Part shown: positions 52,087 to 61,491 of the stretch, piece by piece | Position numbering within the stretch: the stretch's first letter is position 1 | Layout of the letters: each line of letters starts with the position of its first letter | Source of the DNA: Undibacterium sp. Jales W-56 | GTDB taxonomy: Bacteria > Pseudomonadota > Gammaproteobacteria > Burkholderiales > Burkholderiaceae_D | DNA: 64,000 nucleotides | Direction: 5' to 3' | Assembly (NCBI RefSeq): GCF_025548535.1 | Contig: NZ_JAJLQW010000003.1 | Coordinates: forward strand, 62,001-126,000 | Notes under the pieces: generated by a model | What the model saw: only the letters and a program-made list of their open reading frames with translations | Database searches by the model: none | Told to the model about the DNA's origin: nothing | Made by a program: the position numbers and the translations under genes

Positions 52087-53337
52087 ATGAAATTGAAACA
52101 AATCGTCCAGGCAACAATGGCAATGACTGCACTGATGGCAGTCGGTACACAGGTTCAGGCAGCCGAAGTCGAAGTGCTGCATTACTGGACTTCCGGCGGT
52201 GAGGCAAAATCGGTCGCGGAACTGAAAAAAATGATGGAAGCCAAAGGTGTTGCCTGGAAAGACTTCGCAGTCGCAGGCGGCGGCGGTGAGAACGCGATGA
52301 CCGCGTTAAAAGCCCGCGTCATCGCCGGCAGCGCGCCGACTGCGGCACAGATCAAAGGTCCATCGATACAGGAATGGGGCAAAGAAGGCGTATTGGCGAA
52401 TATCGATGCCGCAGCGCTTGAGGGAAAATGGGATGCCAACCTGCCCAAGGTGGTTTCCAACATCATGAAATACCAGGGGCATTATGTCGCGGCACCGGTC
52501 AATGTGCATCGCGTCAACTGGTTATGGGTCAATCCGGATGTCCTGAAAAAAGCCGGTGCTAAAACGCCGGGCAATTGGGAGGAGTTTTTTGACGCTGCAG
52601 ACAAGATCAAAAAAGCCGGCATGATCGCGATCGCCCATGGTGGTCAACCCTGGCAAGATGCGACGGTATTTGAATCCGTTGCGCTGGGTGTAGGCGGCGC
52701 CGATTTTTACAAAAAGGCGATTGTCCAGCTGGATCCGGCAAGTTTGACAGGTCCGACCATGATCAAGACGTTTGATACCTTGGCGAAGATCAAAACCTAC
52801 ATCGATAAAGATGCCGCAGGCCGTGACTGGAATCTGGCAACGGCAATGGTCATCAACGGCAAAGCAGGCATGCAGTTCATGGGCGATTGGGCCAAAGGCG
52901 AATTTACTGCGGCTGGCAAGGTCGCGGGCAAAGATTTCTTATGCCTATCGGCACCGGGAACCGACAAAGCCTTTACCTTCAATATCGATTCCCTGACCAT
53001 GTTCAAGGTCAAGGATGAGCAGCAAAAATCCCAGCTCACTTTAGCGAGTGCCGTGATGAGCCCAGAGTTTCAGGAAGTATTCAACCTGAATAAAGGCTCG
53101 ATCCCGGCGCGAGCCGGCGTCTCGCGCGCCAAGTTCGATAGCTGTGCCATTAAGTCCATGGACGACATGGAAGCCACCAGCAAGAGCGGCGGCCTGGTGC
53201 CCAGTTTTGCCCACGGCATGGCGATCGATTCTGCCAAGGCAGGTGCGATCCAGGACGTGATTGCCAAGTTCATGAACTCCAGCATGACGTCTCAGGCTGC
53301 GGTTCAAGCCCTGGCTAAAGCCGCCAAGGCGAAGTAA
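52087..53337 (+). CDS. gtsA: Glucose/mannose ABC transporter, binding protein
   Basis: 416 residues from the ATG at 52087 (GGAG upstream). Signal peptide MKLKQIVQATMAMTALMAVGTQVQA. The mature part 'AEVEVLHYWTSGGEAKSVAELKKMMEAKGVAWKDFAVAGGGGENAMTALKARVIAGSAPTAAQIKGPSIQEWGKEGVLA', 'AAPVNVHRVNWLWVNPDVLKKAG' and 'MQFMGDWAKGEF' closely matches Pseudomonas GtsA. It captures glucose (or mannose/xylose) in the periplasm and delivers it to GtsBC. A diverged paralogue sits in the sensor operon across the intergenic region. Strong hairpins follow before gtsB. Confidence 0.93.
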   Translation: MKLKQIVQATMAMTALMAVGTQVQAAEVEVLHYWTSGGEAKSVAELKKMMEAKGVAWKDFAVAGGGGENAMTALKARVIAGSAPTAAQIKGPSIQEWGKEGVLANIDAAALEGKWDANLPKVVSNIMKYQGHYVAAPVNVHRVNWLWVNPDVLKKAGAKTPGNWEEFFDAADKIKKAGMIAIAHGGQPWQDATVFESVALGVGGADFYKKAIVQLDPASLTGPTMIKTFDTLAKIKTYIDKDAAGRDWNLATAMVINGKAGMQFMGDWAKGEFTAAGKVAGKDFLCLSAPGTDKAFTFNIDSLTMFKVKDEQQKSQLTLASAVMSPEFQEVFNLNKGSIPARAGVSRAKFDSCAIKSMDDMEATSKSGGLVPSFAHGMAIDSAKAGAIQDVIAKFMNSSMTSQAAVQALAKAAKAK

Positions 53338-53346
53338 CTGTGTAAA

Positions 53347-53427
53347 GTAATTACCTGAGGTAATTACGCCAAATTATCCAGCAGAGTAATGTGCAAAGTT
53401 GAACGTCGGCGTGCTGACGTTCAACTT
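53347..53427 (+). promoter_or_regulatory. Two intercistronic hairpins between gtsA and gtsB
   Basis: First stem GTAATTACC / GGTAATTAC (loop TGA, 53347-53367). Second stem AAGTTGAACGTC / GACGTTCAACTT (12 bp, loop GGCGTGCT, 53396-53427). Neither has a T-tract. Such structures after binding-protein genes commonly protect the upstream message from 3' decay and raise binding-protein levels over the permeases. Confidence 0.6.
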
Positions 53428-53486
53428 AAATGTGTATAAAATCGGTCAGGCGATGTTTGTCCATCTGATCGATCCGGAGATTTTTG

Positions 53487-54434
53487 ATGTCAACGTCTTC
53501 CCCCGCGTCACCGGGTGTTTCACCCGCCAGCGTCTCGCGCAAAACGCCGTATGGTTTTGCCGGCTTTGCCGATGTATGGTTACCCCGGCTCGTGTTATCG
53601 CCGACCGTCATCGCTTCCCTGATTTTTGTGTATGGTTTTATCGGCCTCACCGCATATCTGTCGCTGACCGAATCCCGCCTGATGCCGAACTACACTTTGT
53701 CCGGCTTTTCGCAATACGTCGCCTTGTTCGATATCGATCGCTGGTGGGTATCCGCCAGCAATCTCGGTATCTTCGGCGGACTGTTCATCCTGATATGCCT
53801 GGTAGTCGGCTTGCTGCTGGCGGTTTTTCTCGATCAGCGCATCCGTGCCGAAGGCGCTTTGCGGGCGATCTACCTGTATCCGATGGCACTGTCCTTCATC
53901 GTCACCGGGGCGGCCTGGAAATGGATACTCAATCCCGGTCTTGGCCTGGAAAAAATGGTGCGGGACTGGGGCTTCCCCAACTTTACGCTCGACTGGCTGG
54001 TCGATCCGGATATGGCGATTTATACCGTTGTGATTGCCGGCGTCTGGCAATCATCGGGCTTTGTCATGGCCTTGTTTCTTGCAGGTTTACGCGGCATCGA
54101 CGACAGCATTATCAAAGCCGCCATGGTCGACGGAGCCAGCCTGCCAACCATCTATCGCCGGATTGTGATTCCGTCCTTGCGTCCCGTGTTCTTCAGCGTG
54201 CTATTGGTCTTGTCGCATATCGCGATCAAGAGCTTTGACTTGGTCATGGCGCTGACCGCAGGCGGTCCCGGCACCTCGTCCGATGTGCCTGCCATTTTCA
54301 TGTATCAGTTTTCCTTCACCCGTGGACAACTCGGCCTGGGCGCGGCATCCGCAATGATGATGCTGGCAACCGTATTAGCCGTGCTGGTGCCATTGATTTA
54401 TCTCGAAGCAAAAGAGGCGCGACATGCACGCTGA
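53487..54434 (+). CDS. gtsB: Glucose ABC transporter permease (MalF-type)
   Basis: 315 residues from the ATG at 53487 (CGGAG upstream). Six transmembrane segments in a MetI-like permease domain (about 80-310), with the ABC-binding EAA-like loop 'AAMVDGASLPTIYRRIVIPSLRPVFFSVLL'. The first helix region 'LPRLVLSPTVIASLIFVYGFIGLTAYLSL' is typical of the MalF/UgpA class. It pairs with the next gene product in the membrane to import sugar. The 3' end overlaps gtsC by 11 bp. Confidence 0.93.
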   Translation: MSTSSPASPGVSPASVSRKTPYGFAGFADVWLPRLVLSPTVIASLIFVYGFIGLTAYLSLTESRLMPNYTLSGFSQYVALFDIDRWWVSASNLGIFGGLFILICLVVGLLLAVFLDQRIRAEGALRAIYLYPMALSFIVTGAAWKWILNPGLGLEKMVRDWGFPNFTLDWLVDPDMAIYTVVIAGVWQSSGFVMALFLAGLRGIDDSIIKAAMVDGASLPTIYRRIVIPSLRPVFFSVLLVLSHIAIKSFDLVMALTAGGPGTSSDVPAIFMYQFSFTRGQLGLGAASAMMMLATVLAVLVPLIYLEAKEARHAR

Positions 54435-55299
54435 GTCATCGACATCGTCAGGGGTGCGCCTGGGTCGCATCGCCATTTATCTGCTGCTGGTTTTTTGTGC
54501 CCTGTACTATCTGGCGCCGCTGTATGTAATGATCACAACCTCATTGAAATCGCTCGATGAAATTCGCAGCGGGAATCTGCTCGATATTCCTTTGCATCCG
54601 AATACGGTTGCATGGGCGAAGGCCTGGAGCGGTGCCTGTACCGGCGTGCAATGCGAAGGCCTGGCGCCGTATTTCTGGAACTCGGTAAAGATGGTGATTC
54701 CCGCGGTTCTGATCTCAACCTTCATCGGTTCGGTGAATGGCTATGTGCTGGCGCACTGGCGTTTTCGCGGTTCTGAGATCGTGTTTACCGCTTTGATGGT
54801 GGGTTGCTTTATCCCTTTCCAGGTCGTGATATTGCCGATGGCGCGCTTGCTCGGTTTGATGCATCTGGCGAACACGACATACGGCTTGATCCTGGTGCAT
54901 ATCATTTATGGCATCGCCTTCACGACCTTGTTTTTCCGTAATTACTACGTGTCGGTACCCGATGAACTGGTCAAGGCGGCGCGCATTGATGGCGCGGGGT
55001 TTAGCATGATTTACTGGCGCATCATCCTGCCGCTTTCCTTGCCGATTTTCATGGTCTGCTTTATCTGGCAATTCACACAGATCTGGAATGATTTTTTGTT
55101 CGGCGTGGTGTTTGGCGGGTCCGATGCGCAACCGGTCACGGTCGCTTTAAACAATCTGGTGAATACGTCTACAGGAGTGACGGAATACAACGTGAATATG
55201 GCGGCTGCGATCATCGCCGCGCTGCCGACATTAGTGTTGTATCTGATCGCAGGTAAATATTTTGTGCGGGGCTTGACCGCCGGTGCGGTGAAGGGATGA
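54424..55299 (+). CDS. gtsC: Glucose ABC transporter permease (MalG-type)
   Basis: 291 residues, six membrane segments. N-terminal 'IAIYLLLVFCALYYLAPLYVMITTSLKSLDEI', the EAA loop 'ELVKAARIDGAGFSMIYWRIILPLSLPIFMVCFIWQFTQIWNDFLFG' and the C-terminal 'GKYFVRGLTAGAVKG' are typical of the MalG/UgpE class. It overlaps gtsB and lies 116 bp before gtsD, which completes the transporter. Confidence 0.93.
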   Translation: MHAESSTSSGVRLGRIAIYLLLVFCALYYLAPLYVMITTSLKSLDEIRSGNLLDIPLHPNTVAWAKAWSGACTGVQCEGLAPYFWNSVKMVIPAVLISTFIGSVNGYVLAHWRFRGSEIVFTALMVGCFIPFQVVILPMARLLGLMHLANTTYGLILVHIIYGIAFTTLFFRNYYVSVPDELVKAARIDGAGFSMIYWRIILPLSLPIFMVCFIWQFTQIWNDFLFGVVFGGSDAQPVTVALNNLVNTSTGVTEYNVNMAAAIIAALPTLVLYLIAGKYFVRGLTAGAVKG

Positions 55300-55415
55300 G
55301 GCGGAAGTCGAGATCCATACAAAACAAGAATCTGGCATAACCATCAAAGTAAATTCGTCAGCAATATAGACCATATAAAGTCATAGACGAGATAAAGTTT
55401 CAGGAGACAGCAGCA

Positions 55416-56558
55416 ATGGCAAGTTTATCGATACGCAACATACGCAAGGTATATCCGAACGGTGCAGAGATTTTAAAAGGCATTAATCTGGAGATCAAAG
55501 AAGGGGAATTTCTGATCCTGGTCGGTGGTTCCGGTTGCGGAAAATCCACCTTGCTGAATATGATTGCCGGTTTAGAAACCGTGACCGAAGGAGAAATCCG
55601 TATCGGTGACCGTTGCGTAAATAATGTGCCGCCGAAGTCGCGTGATATCGCGATGGTATTCCAGTCGTATGCCTTGTATCCGACGATGACCGTCAGGGAA
55701 AATATTTCGTTCGGACTCGGCATCCGCAAAGTCCCTAAGGATGAGCAGAAGCGCATCGTTGAGCGTGTCGCCGAGACCTTGCAGATGACTCATCTGTTAG
55801 ATCGCAAGCCTGCCCACTTATCGGGCGGCCAGCGCCAGCGTGTCGCGATGGGACGGGCGATTGCGCGTAATCCCTCCCTGTTTTTGTTTGATGAGCCGCT
55901 GTCGAATCTGGACGCCAAGTTGCGGGTAGAAATGCGCGCCGAAATCAAATTGATGCACCAGCGTCTCGGCACCACGACCGTGTATGTCACACATGACCAG
56001 GTGGAAGCGATGACTCTGGGTGATCGCATCGCCGTCATGAAAGACGGCGTGGTGCAGCAATTCGGCAGCCCGCAAGAGATTTATGATCAGCCATCGAATA
56101 TGTTCGTCGCCGGATTTATCGGTTCGCCATCGATGAATTTTTTACGCGGAAAGTTAGTCACCGATGCAGAGCGTATCTCGTTCACGCTGACACATGCCGG
56201 CAAGACGACCCTGCTACCCTTGCCGGAAAAATTAGCGCAATCCCTGAAACAAAATCTCGCCGGCCAGACGCAAACGGACATCATATTGGGCATACGTCCC
56301 GAGCATGTCACAGATGCCGCCAGCGCCCGCCGCTCAGAAACGGCAGACGCTTATCATCCTACCGAAGTCGATTGCGTGATTGAACTGACCGAGCCGACCG
56401 GCCCGGATACCCTGGTGTTCTCGAGTTTCAATGGTGCGCGTACGACCTGCCGCACCCATCCACGCGCCGCTGCGATGCCTGGACAGGCCATGCGGCTGGC
56501 GTTTGATCTTTCTAAAGCGGTATTTTTTGACGCAGTGAGCGAGCAGCGACTGGCTTGA
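55416..56558 (+). CDS. gtsD: Glucose ABC transporter ATPase (UgpC/MalK family)
   Basis: 380 residues, AGGAG upstream. Walker A '[11 protein letters not shown]', Q-loop '[15 protein letters not shown]', signature '[19 protein letters not shown]', Walker B '[16 protein letters not shown]', H-loop 'VTHDQVEAM'. The C-terminal TOBE/regulatory domain (about 240-375) is of MalK type. It energises GtsBC. The full porin-gtsABCD order on one strand suggests one transcription unit with internal modulation. Confidence 0.94.
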   Translation: MASLSIRNIRKVYPNGAEILKGINLEIKEGEFLILVGGSGCGKSTLLNMIAGLETVTEGEIRIGDRCVNNVPPKSRDIAMVFQSYALYPTMTVRENISFGLGIRKVPKDEQKRIVERVAETLQMTHLLDRKPAHLSGGQRQRVAMGRAIARNPSLFLFDEPLSNLDAKLRVEMRAEIKLMHQRLGTTTVYVTHDQVEAMTLGDRIAVMKDGVVQQFGSPQEIYDQPSNMFVAGFIGSPSMNFLRGKLVTDAERISFTLTHAGKTTLLPLPEKLAQSLKQNLAGQTQTDIILGIRPEHVTDAASARRSETADAYHPTEVDCVIELTEPTGPDTLVFSSFNGARTTCRTHPRAAAMPGQAMRLAFDLSKAVFFDAVSEQRLA

Positions 56559-56594
56559 AGCTAGAACATGAGATTCGGATTGCGATAAATAATG

Positions 56595-56817
56595 GGGATT
56601 TCTAAAGGGAATTTCTAAAATTGAATCCGCAGCCTGGATGCGGCTTTCAGGGGCATTTCGTGCCGGAAGGCTTATCCAGTCTGCGGATTCGCTTTGGGGA
56701 ACTTCTAAAAACCCTTTAATCAAGATGCAGCGCTAGGTACAAACGCAGCAATACGTCGGTATTGCGAGGCTTTGTAACGACGCGATGCGCTCGAGCATGG
56801 GGTCTTTAGAAGTTCCC
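56595..56817. repeat. Cluster of TTCTAAA boxes with nested inverted repeats
   Basis: Four copies of GGGA(A/T)(T/C)TTCTAAA lie at 56595-56606, 56607-56619, 56697-56709 and, inverted, 56805-56817 (TTTAGAAGTTCCC). Between the second and third is a 17-bp inverted repeat with one mismatch: GAATCCGCAGCCTGGAT at 56623-56639 and ATCCAGTCTGCGGATTC at 56674-56690. No gene is seen in the 337-bp gap 56559-56895. It looks like one or two non-coding mobile repeat units. Confidence 0.6.
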
Positions 56818-56895
56818 TTTGGGAATGCAGCGCGTTCTTGCATCACTATTCAGTGTTGATGAAGAACACCTGTCATGACAGCGACATCACCATGG

Positions 56896-57831
56896 CTAAG
56901 GCATTAAATTAGTTGTCCCCAGCCATTTGCCGCTGATACAAAGCTCGCGGGTGACGGTCAACACCAGATTCTCGACCGCCATCGCCGCATTCGTCAGGGG
57001 GATGTTTTTTGAGGCGCACAAGGTCACGGTGCGCGACAGCGGTACATCGCTGATAGACGAGGCGCGCATCTCGCCGCGTTCTATCTCTGCCAGCAGCGGT
57101 GATACCGGCAAAATCGTCGCGCCCATATCCGCCATTAAAGCCGACTTCAAAATAGCGATCGACGTAATGTCGATGACATGATCGATCTGCTTGCCTTGTT
57201 GCCGCACCACTTGCTCTATCCTTGGCCTGACGCCGTGCTGAATGCTGGGTAGTATCAGGGTCGCTTGCAAGGCCTTTTCTAAAGTGATTGTTTTGCGCTT
57301 GCAGGCAAACTGGGAATCACTGCGGGTGATATACATGAGTTCTTCTTCAACCAGCGGCTTGCCGGCGAAATTACCCAACTGACCATCGTCGAACAGGATC
57401 GCTAAATTCAATCGCCCCGAACGCAGCTGCTCCGTCAGATTGCCGGTCAGCTCTTCGGTCAACTGAAACACAATATCGGGATAGGTAGCACGTACGGCCT
57501 TGAGCAAAGGAAAAGCCAGTGCTCCGGATACGCTTTGCGGTATCCCAAGTACGACTGTGCCGGTGGGCTTATCCGTGGATTGTGCGACTGCCGATTTGGC
57601 ATCGCTGACTTGCTTGAGGATCGCTTGCGCGTGTTCGTAAAACAGCTTGCCGGCATCGGTCGCCTGCATGCCTTGCGCAGAACGGTGCAGCAACATCGTG
57701 CCCAATTCTTCTTCGAGTTGCTGTAATTGCTGGGTCAATGCAGGTTGCACGATGTGCAGCACGCGCGCCGCACGCGACAAGGAGCCGTGATCAACGATGG
57801 CGACGAAATAACGGAGTTGGCGTAGTTCCAT
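56896..57831 (-). CDS. LysR-type regulator (Nac/Cbl-like)
   Basis: 311 residues. 'MELRQLRYFVAIVDHGSLSRAARVLHIVQPALTQQLQQLEEELGTMLLHRSAQGMQATDAGKLFYEHAQAIL' is the N-terminal HTH of a LysR protein, in the form typical of the Nac-like subgroup. The effector domain (about 90-300) follows. Downstream of it is the repeat cluster; upstream is a 36-bp gap to the Lrp gene, same strand, so the two may be transcribed together. The regulon is unknown. Confidence 0.88.
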   Translation of the reverse strand: MELRQLRYFVAIVDHGSLSRAARVLHIVQPALTQQLQQLEEELGTMLLHRSAQGMQATDAGKLFYEHAQAILKQVSDAKSAVAQSTDKPTGTVVLGIPQSVSGALAFPLLKAVRATYPDIVFQLTEELTGNLTEQLRSGRLNLAILFDDGQLGNFAGKPLVEEELMYITRSDSQFACKRKTITLEKALQATLILPSIQHGVRPRIEQVVRQQGKQIDHVIDITSIAILKSALMADMGATILPVSPLLAEIERGEMRASSISDVPLSRTVTLCASKNIPLTNAAMAVENLVLTVTRELCISGKWLGTTNLMP

Positions 57832-57867
57832 AGAATTTATTTTACTGGCTGCTGGCTTAATACCGGC

Positions 57868-58323
57868 TTACACGATAGCTGTAACAGGTGAGATGGCACG
57901 TCGTTCTATGGACGAGGACAAGATCAGGGAAGTCGATGTCACACCGCAACGCGCCAGGCTGACGATCACGCGCTCAAGTTCTTTGACGGATGGCGCGACC
58001 ACTTTCACAATCACGCAGTCTTCGCCGGTAATCGCATGACACTCGATGACCTCGGGAACCTGCTCGGCAATCTTCGTCACCGGAATATCGCTGGAGCGGC
58101 TGGCAATACGGACAAAGGCCGTGATGCCATATCCGAGCGCCTCGGGATTGACGCGCGCATGATAGCCCGTGATTACGTGCGCGGCCTCCATGCGCTTGAC
58201 CCGCTCCGCGACTGCGGGCTGGCTCATGTGGATGCGCCGTCCGATTTCAGCCAGCGTCACCCTGGCATCGGCCTGCAAAATATCGAGAATTTTTGCATCC
58301 ATCTGATCTAAATCCAACTTCAT
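57868..58323 (-). CDS. Lrp/AsnC family regulator
   Basis: 151 residues. N-terminal HTH (about 5-60, 'LDQMDAKILDILQADARVTLAEIGRRIHMSQPAVAERVKRMEAAHVITGYHARVNPEALG') and a C-terminal RAM/ASNC ligand domain ('ITAFVRIASRSSDIPVTKIAEQVPEVIECHAITGEDCVIVKVVAPSVKELERVIVSLARCG'). It probably senses an amino acid. It is divergent from the EamA exporter gene (127-bp shared region), a frequent arrangement in which Lrp proteins control an adjacent amino-acid exporter. Confidence 0.92.
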   Translation of the reverse strand: MKLDLDQMDAKILDILQADARVTLAEIGRRIHMSQPAVAERVKRMEAAHVITGYHARVNPEALGYGITAFVRIASRSSDIPVTKIAEQVPEVIECHAITGEDCVIVKVVAPSVKELERVIVSLARCGVTSTSLILSSSIERRAISPVTAIV

Positions 58324-58450
58324 GGAAAATCACCTGTTTTTCAATTAATTCCAAAGTAATGTAACTGATTTACCTTGGCTTATCCATTCAAAAACTGGTT
58401 TCAGTCGCCTAAACTGCTCATATTCAAGCTCGTTTTATCGAAAGATTGTC

Positions 58451-59326
58451 ATGTCGCGCCTGCCACGTCCTGTTCTGATCGCTTTGCTCACGGTGTATAT
58501 CGTGTGGGGATCAACTTATTTTGCCATTCATGTCGCATTGAGCTCGTTTCCGCCATTTTTACTGATGGGTACGCGATTCCTGATGGCGGGCGGCTTGCTG
58601 TTTGCATGGCAAAAATCGCGTGGCGCCGTCAATCCGAGCTGGCGTGAATGGCGGGATGCCGGTGTGGTCGGCGTGCTGATGTTGGGTGGCGGTATGGGGT
58701 TGACTGCGGTCGCGCAACAAAGCATTTCCTCGGGATTGACCGCGGTATTTATCGCTTGTTCGCCGATGATTTTATCGTTCTGCGTCGGCCTGTTTGGCGA
58801 CTGGCCGAACCGGCGCGAGTGGATAGGCATCGTGGCAGGATTTGCCGGTGCCGTACTGCTTTCGCTGGGCGGAGAATTTTCGGCGCGTCCTATCGGCGTC
58901 ATCAGCTTGCTCGGCGCTATTCTTTGCTGGGATATTGGTTCTGTCCTGTCGCAGCGTAAATTGAAGATGGCACCGGGTGCGATGGGATTTGCCAGCGAGA
59001 TGTTGCTGGGCGGCGTATTTTTAACCGCGATCGGTTTTTTTGCTGGTGAAAAATTCATTACACCCATCACGGTCAACGCGATGCTCGCCTGGTCCTACCT
59101 GGTGGTGGCAGGATCCTTGCTGGCATTTACCGCGTATATGTATTTGTTATCGGCAGTACCGCCAGCCCTGGCAGGCAGCTATGCGTATGTGAATCCGGTA
59201 ATTGCCGTCGCTTTGGGTGTGATGCTCGGAGGCGAACAAATCGCAGCGCGCGAAATGCTGGCGATGACGATTATTTTAGCCAGCGTGTTTATGCTGACAA
59301 CGGCACGTAATAAGCAAAAACGATGA
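58451..59326 (+). CDS. EamA family exporter (YedA-like)
   Basis: 291 residues with ten membrane segments formed by two EamA repeats (about 10-135 and 148-285). 'VYIVWGSTYFAIHVALSSFPPFLLMGTRFLMAGGLLF' is the diagnostic start of YedA/RhtA-type drug/metabolite transporters. It exports small metabolites, possibly amino acids, given the divergent Lrp-type regulator. The exact cargo cannot be read from sequence. Confidence 0.88.
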   Translation: MSRLPRPVLIALLTVYIVWGSTYFAIHVALSSFPPFLLMGTRFLMAGGLLFAWQKSRGAVNPSWREWRDAGVVGVLMLGGGMGLTAVAQQSISSGLTAVFIACSPMILSFCVGLFGDWPNRREWIGIVAGFAGAVLLSLGGEFSARPIGVISLLGAILCWDIGSVLSQRKLKMAPGAMGFASEMLLGGVFLTAIGFFAGEKFITPITVNAMLAWSYLVVAGSLLAFTAYMYLLSAVPPALAGSYAYVNPVIAVALGVMLGGEQIAAREMLAMTIILASVFMLTTARNKQKR

Positions 59327-59362
59327 ATTGATAAGCTGGATAAGCGGACAGCGAGCCAGGTT

Positions 59363-60412
59363 TTAGAAAAATTCAGCCGTATCGTTCGACTGCTCTGCGT
59401 GCAGGTCGCCGCTGATAACGAGTGTGTCGTAGTAACAGGTGCGATTGCGGCCATTGCTCTTGGCAAAATACAAAGCTTGATCGGCACGGCCCATGATCGC
59501 CACTGCCGGTTCATATGTATCGATCCGGGCGAAGCCAATACTCACCGTCACTCTACCCACCTGCGGGAAATTATATTGCTCTACATTTTCGCGGAAACGG
59601 TCAAAAATATGCTGAGCATCTTCTTGCGAAGTGGAACGTAACAGAATCACAAACTCTTCCCCGCCAAACCGGAACAGGCGATCGGTCGGCCGGAATGAAG
59701 AGCGCAACAGATTCGCGATCAAAATCAATACTTCGTCGCCATACAGATGACCGAATTGATCATTCACACGTTTGAAGTGATCAATATCCAGCACCGCTAA
59801 CCAGTTTTGCTTTTCAGGTTCATTGGCGCGCCGATCTTGTTGCACATCTTCAGGATCCAGCCCGCTGGATTGCTGAGAACTGGTGCGCAAAATTTTTGAG
59901 AAATTATCATCGAAGGTTTTACGGTTCAATAAGCCCGTGAGCGAATCGCGCTCGCTGTAATCGAGCAGATTTTGGAAGTTCCGATAGACAATCAGTATCC
60001 CCTCCATGACCTGCATGGTATTGTCTGAATACGAAGCCGGATTGGCGATTTCAAGACAGGTATTGAGTTTCTCATTCACCCATATAGGCAACCAGATCAG
60101 GCGCTTCCCCTCGTCGGAGCGGCCTTCGATCAAGTTCAAATGCTGCTTAACCCCTTCTTCCAAAGCCGGATATTGACCGATCACATCGCCACCTTTGCTG
60201 GCAACGGCATGTTCTGCCAACGCCACTACCTTGCCATCTTTAATCGTAATTTGCGGTTGCACGAAGATCTGCAAACCGACCGTCGCAATATCAAGCACGC
60301 GCGCGTACTCTGCGTTCGTCAGCTCGCACAGCGCAGAAATCACGGAAATGTTGAGGAGATCATGGTCGCGGTGACCGGTGATTTCCACAAGGTGTTTAAT
60401 GATGGAATCCAT
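59363..60412 (-). CDS. Diguanylate cyclase (GGDEF)
   Basis: 349 residues, soluble. The N-terminal region (about 1-150) is GAF-like and has no recognised ligand residues. The C-terminal GGDEF domain (about 160-330) has GGEEF and an RxxD inhibitory site (RPTD) exactly five residues before it, so it should make c-di-GMP with product inhibition. 'VLDIDHFKRVNDQFGHLYGDEVL' and 'SIGFARI' are also intact. Single gene, convergent with the exporter gene. Confidence 0.92.
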   Translation of the reverse strand: MDSIIKHLVEITGHRDHDLLNISVISALCELTNAEYARVLDIATVGLQIFVQPQITIKDGKVVALAEHAVASKGGDVIGQYPALEEGVKQHLNLIEGRSDEGKRLIWLPIWVNEKLNTCLEIANPASYSDNTMQVMEGILIVYRNFQNLLDYSERDSLTGLLNRKTFDDNFSKILRTSSQQSSGLDPEDVQQDRRANEPEKQNWLAVLDIDHFKRVNDQFGHLYGDEVLILIANLLRSSFRPTDRLFRFGGEEFVILLRSTSQEDAQHIFDRFRENVEQYNFPQVGRVTVSIGFARIDTYEPAVAIMGRADQALYFAKSNGRNRTCYYDTLVISGDLHAEQSNDTAEFF

Positions 60413-60771
60413 ACTCTATCTAAGAGAGGTTCGTAAAAAGCAAATAAAGTCGAACGACAATACCTTAGCTGCAGCCATGACACAAGAAGCGCGAAAACAT
60501 TTACCACAATTGCAGTGCATTTACCCTTGAGCGGCAATTTTTGCAGCAAGCCTGCACTTGCTCAAAAATCTTACGATTTTACTCATTATCCATATAAAAA
60601 CAGGAAAACACAGACTATTTTATGGTAATTTTTACACCATTATAACAAGTAGGCCCTTAGTCTCGGCAAGAAAGCAGAGAAACTAGTAAAGTTGATCGCT
60701 GATAACGTCATTTATTCCTATTCTCGATTGCCAGAGAGCGATGCCGCTCGGCGCCCACAAGGAGGGCCACC
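60413..60771. other. Intergenic region before the cupredoxin gene
   Basis: 359 bp with no gene. It should hold divergent promoters for the GGDEF cyclase and the cupredoxin-like gene. The stretch around 60570-60640 is AT-rich. An excellent AAGGAGG ribosome binding site sits at 60759-60765. Confidence 0.45.
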
Positions 60772-61380
60772 ATGCCTCATAACAAAAAATTCCAGCAATT
60801 TATAGTCACTGTAATCCTCTCGACGTTCATATTGTCGGCGCAGGCAAGTCAATTGGTTCAAGTGGTGGATAGTGCGGGACAAGCGGTTCCTGATGCGGTA
60901 GTGTATTTTGAGAATGGCAATGCAGAAAAAACCAAATCTGCCAGCGCCGAGATCCAGCAAAAAGATAAAAAATTCATGCCCCTGGTCACCGTGGTGCAAA
61001 CCGGAACCGCGATCAATTTTCCCAACAACGATACGGTCAGACATCACGCCTACTCATTCTCCCCGGCGAAATCGTTTGAGCTGAAACTCTATGCAGGCAA
61101 ACCTGAAGCGCCGATTTTGTTCGACAAGTCGGGTACCATCGTTGTCGGATGTAATATTCACGACCAGATGTTGGCGTATATTCAAGTGGTCGATACACCC
61201 TATTTTGCAAAAACAGATGCGAACGGCAAAGCGAGCATCCTTTCTATCCCGAATGGCAAATACACACTAAAAACCTGGCATTACAAACAAATGGGTGGCG
61301 GTGCGTTGAGCGAACAAATCGTCAATATTAAAGAAGATAACGGCACTTTCAATGTCAAATTAGGTTTCAAATTAAATTGA
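60772..61380 (+). CDS. Periplasmic cupredoxin-like protein (methylamine utilisation type)
   Basis: 202 residues. Signal peptide ends near residue 26 (STFILSAQA). The mature part has 'VVTVVQTGTAINFPNNDTVRHHAYSFSPAKSFELKLYAGKPEAPILFDKSGTIVVGCNIHDQMLAYIQVVDTPYFAKTDANGKASILSIPNGKYTLKTWH'. His in VRHHAYSF, Cys in VGCNIHD, then His and Met nearby form a blue-copper-like ligand set. The second half is a carboxypeptidase-regulatory-like beta domain. A perfect AAGGAGG precedes the ATG. It lies 111 bp before the GGDEF-EAL gene, same strand; such pairs recur and suggest copper or redox input to c-di-GMP signalling (inference). Confidence 0.8.
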   Translation: MPHNKKFQQFIVTVILSTFILSAQASQLVQVVDSAGQAVPDAVVYFENGNAEKTKSASAEIQQKDKKFMPLVTVVQTGTAINFPNNDTVRHHAYSFSPAKSFELKLYAGKPEAPILFDKSGTIVVGCNIHDQMLAYIQVVDTPYFAKTDANGKASILSIPNGKYTLKTWHYKQMGGGALSEQIVNIKEDNGTFNVKLGFKLN

Positions 61381-61491
61381 CCCGTCATCTTGCTATCCAA
61401 GGCATTAAAATAATAGGCTATTTCTAACCGGAAATTCGCTCATCAAATGGCGAACTCCACGAATACATCCAATGCACCTGTAAGGAAATTC

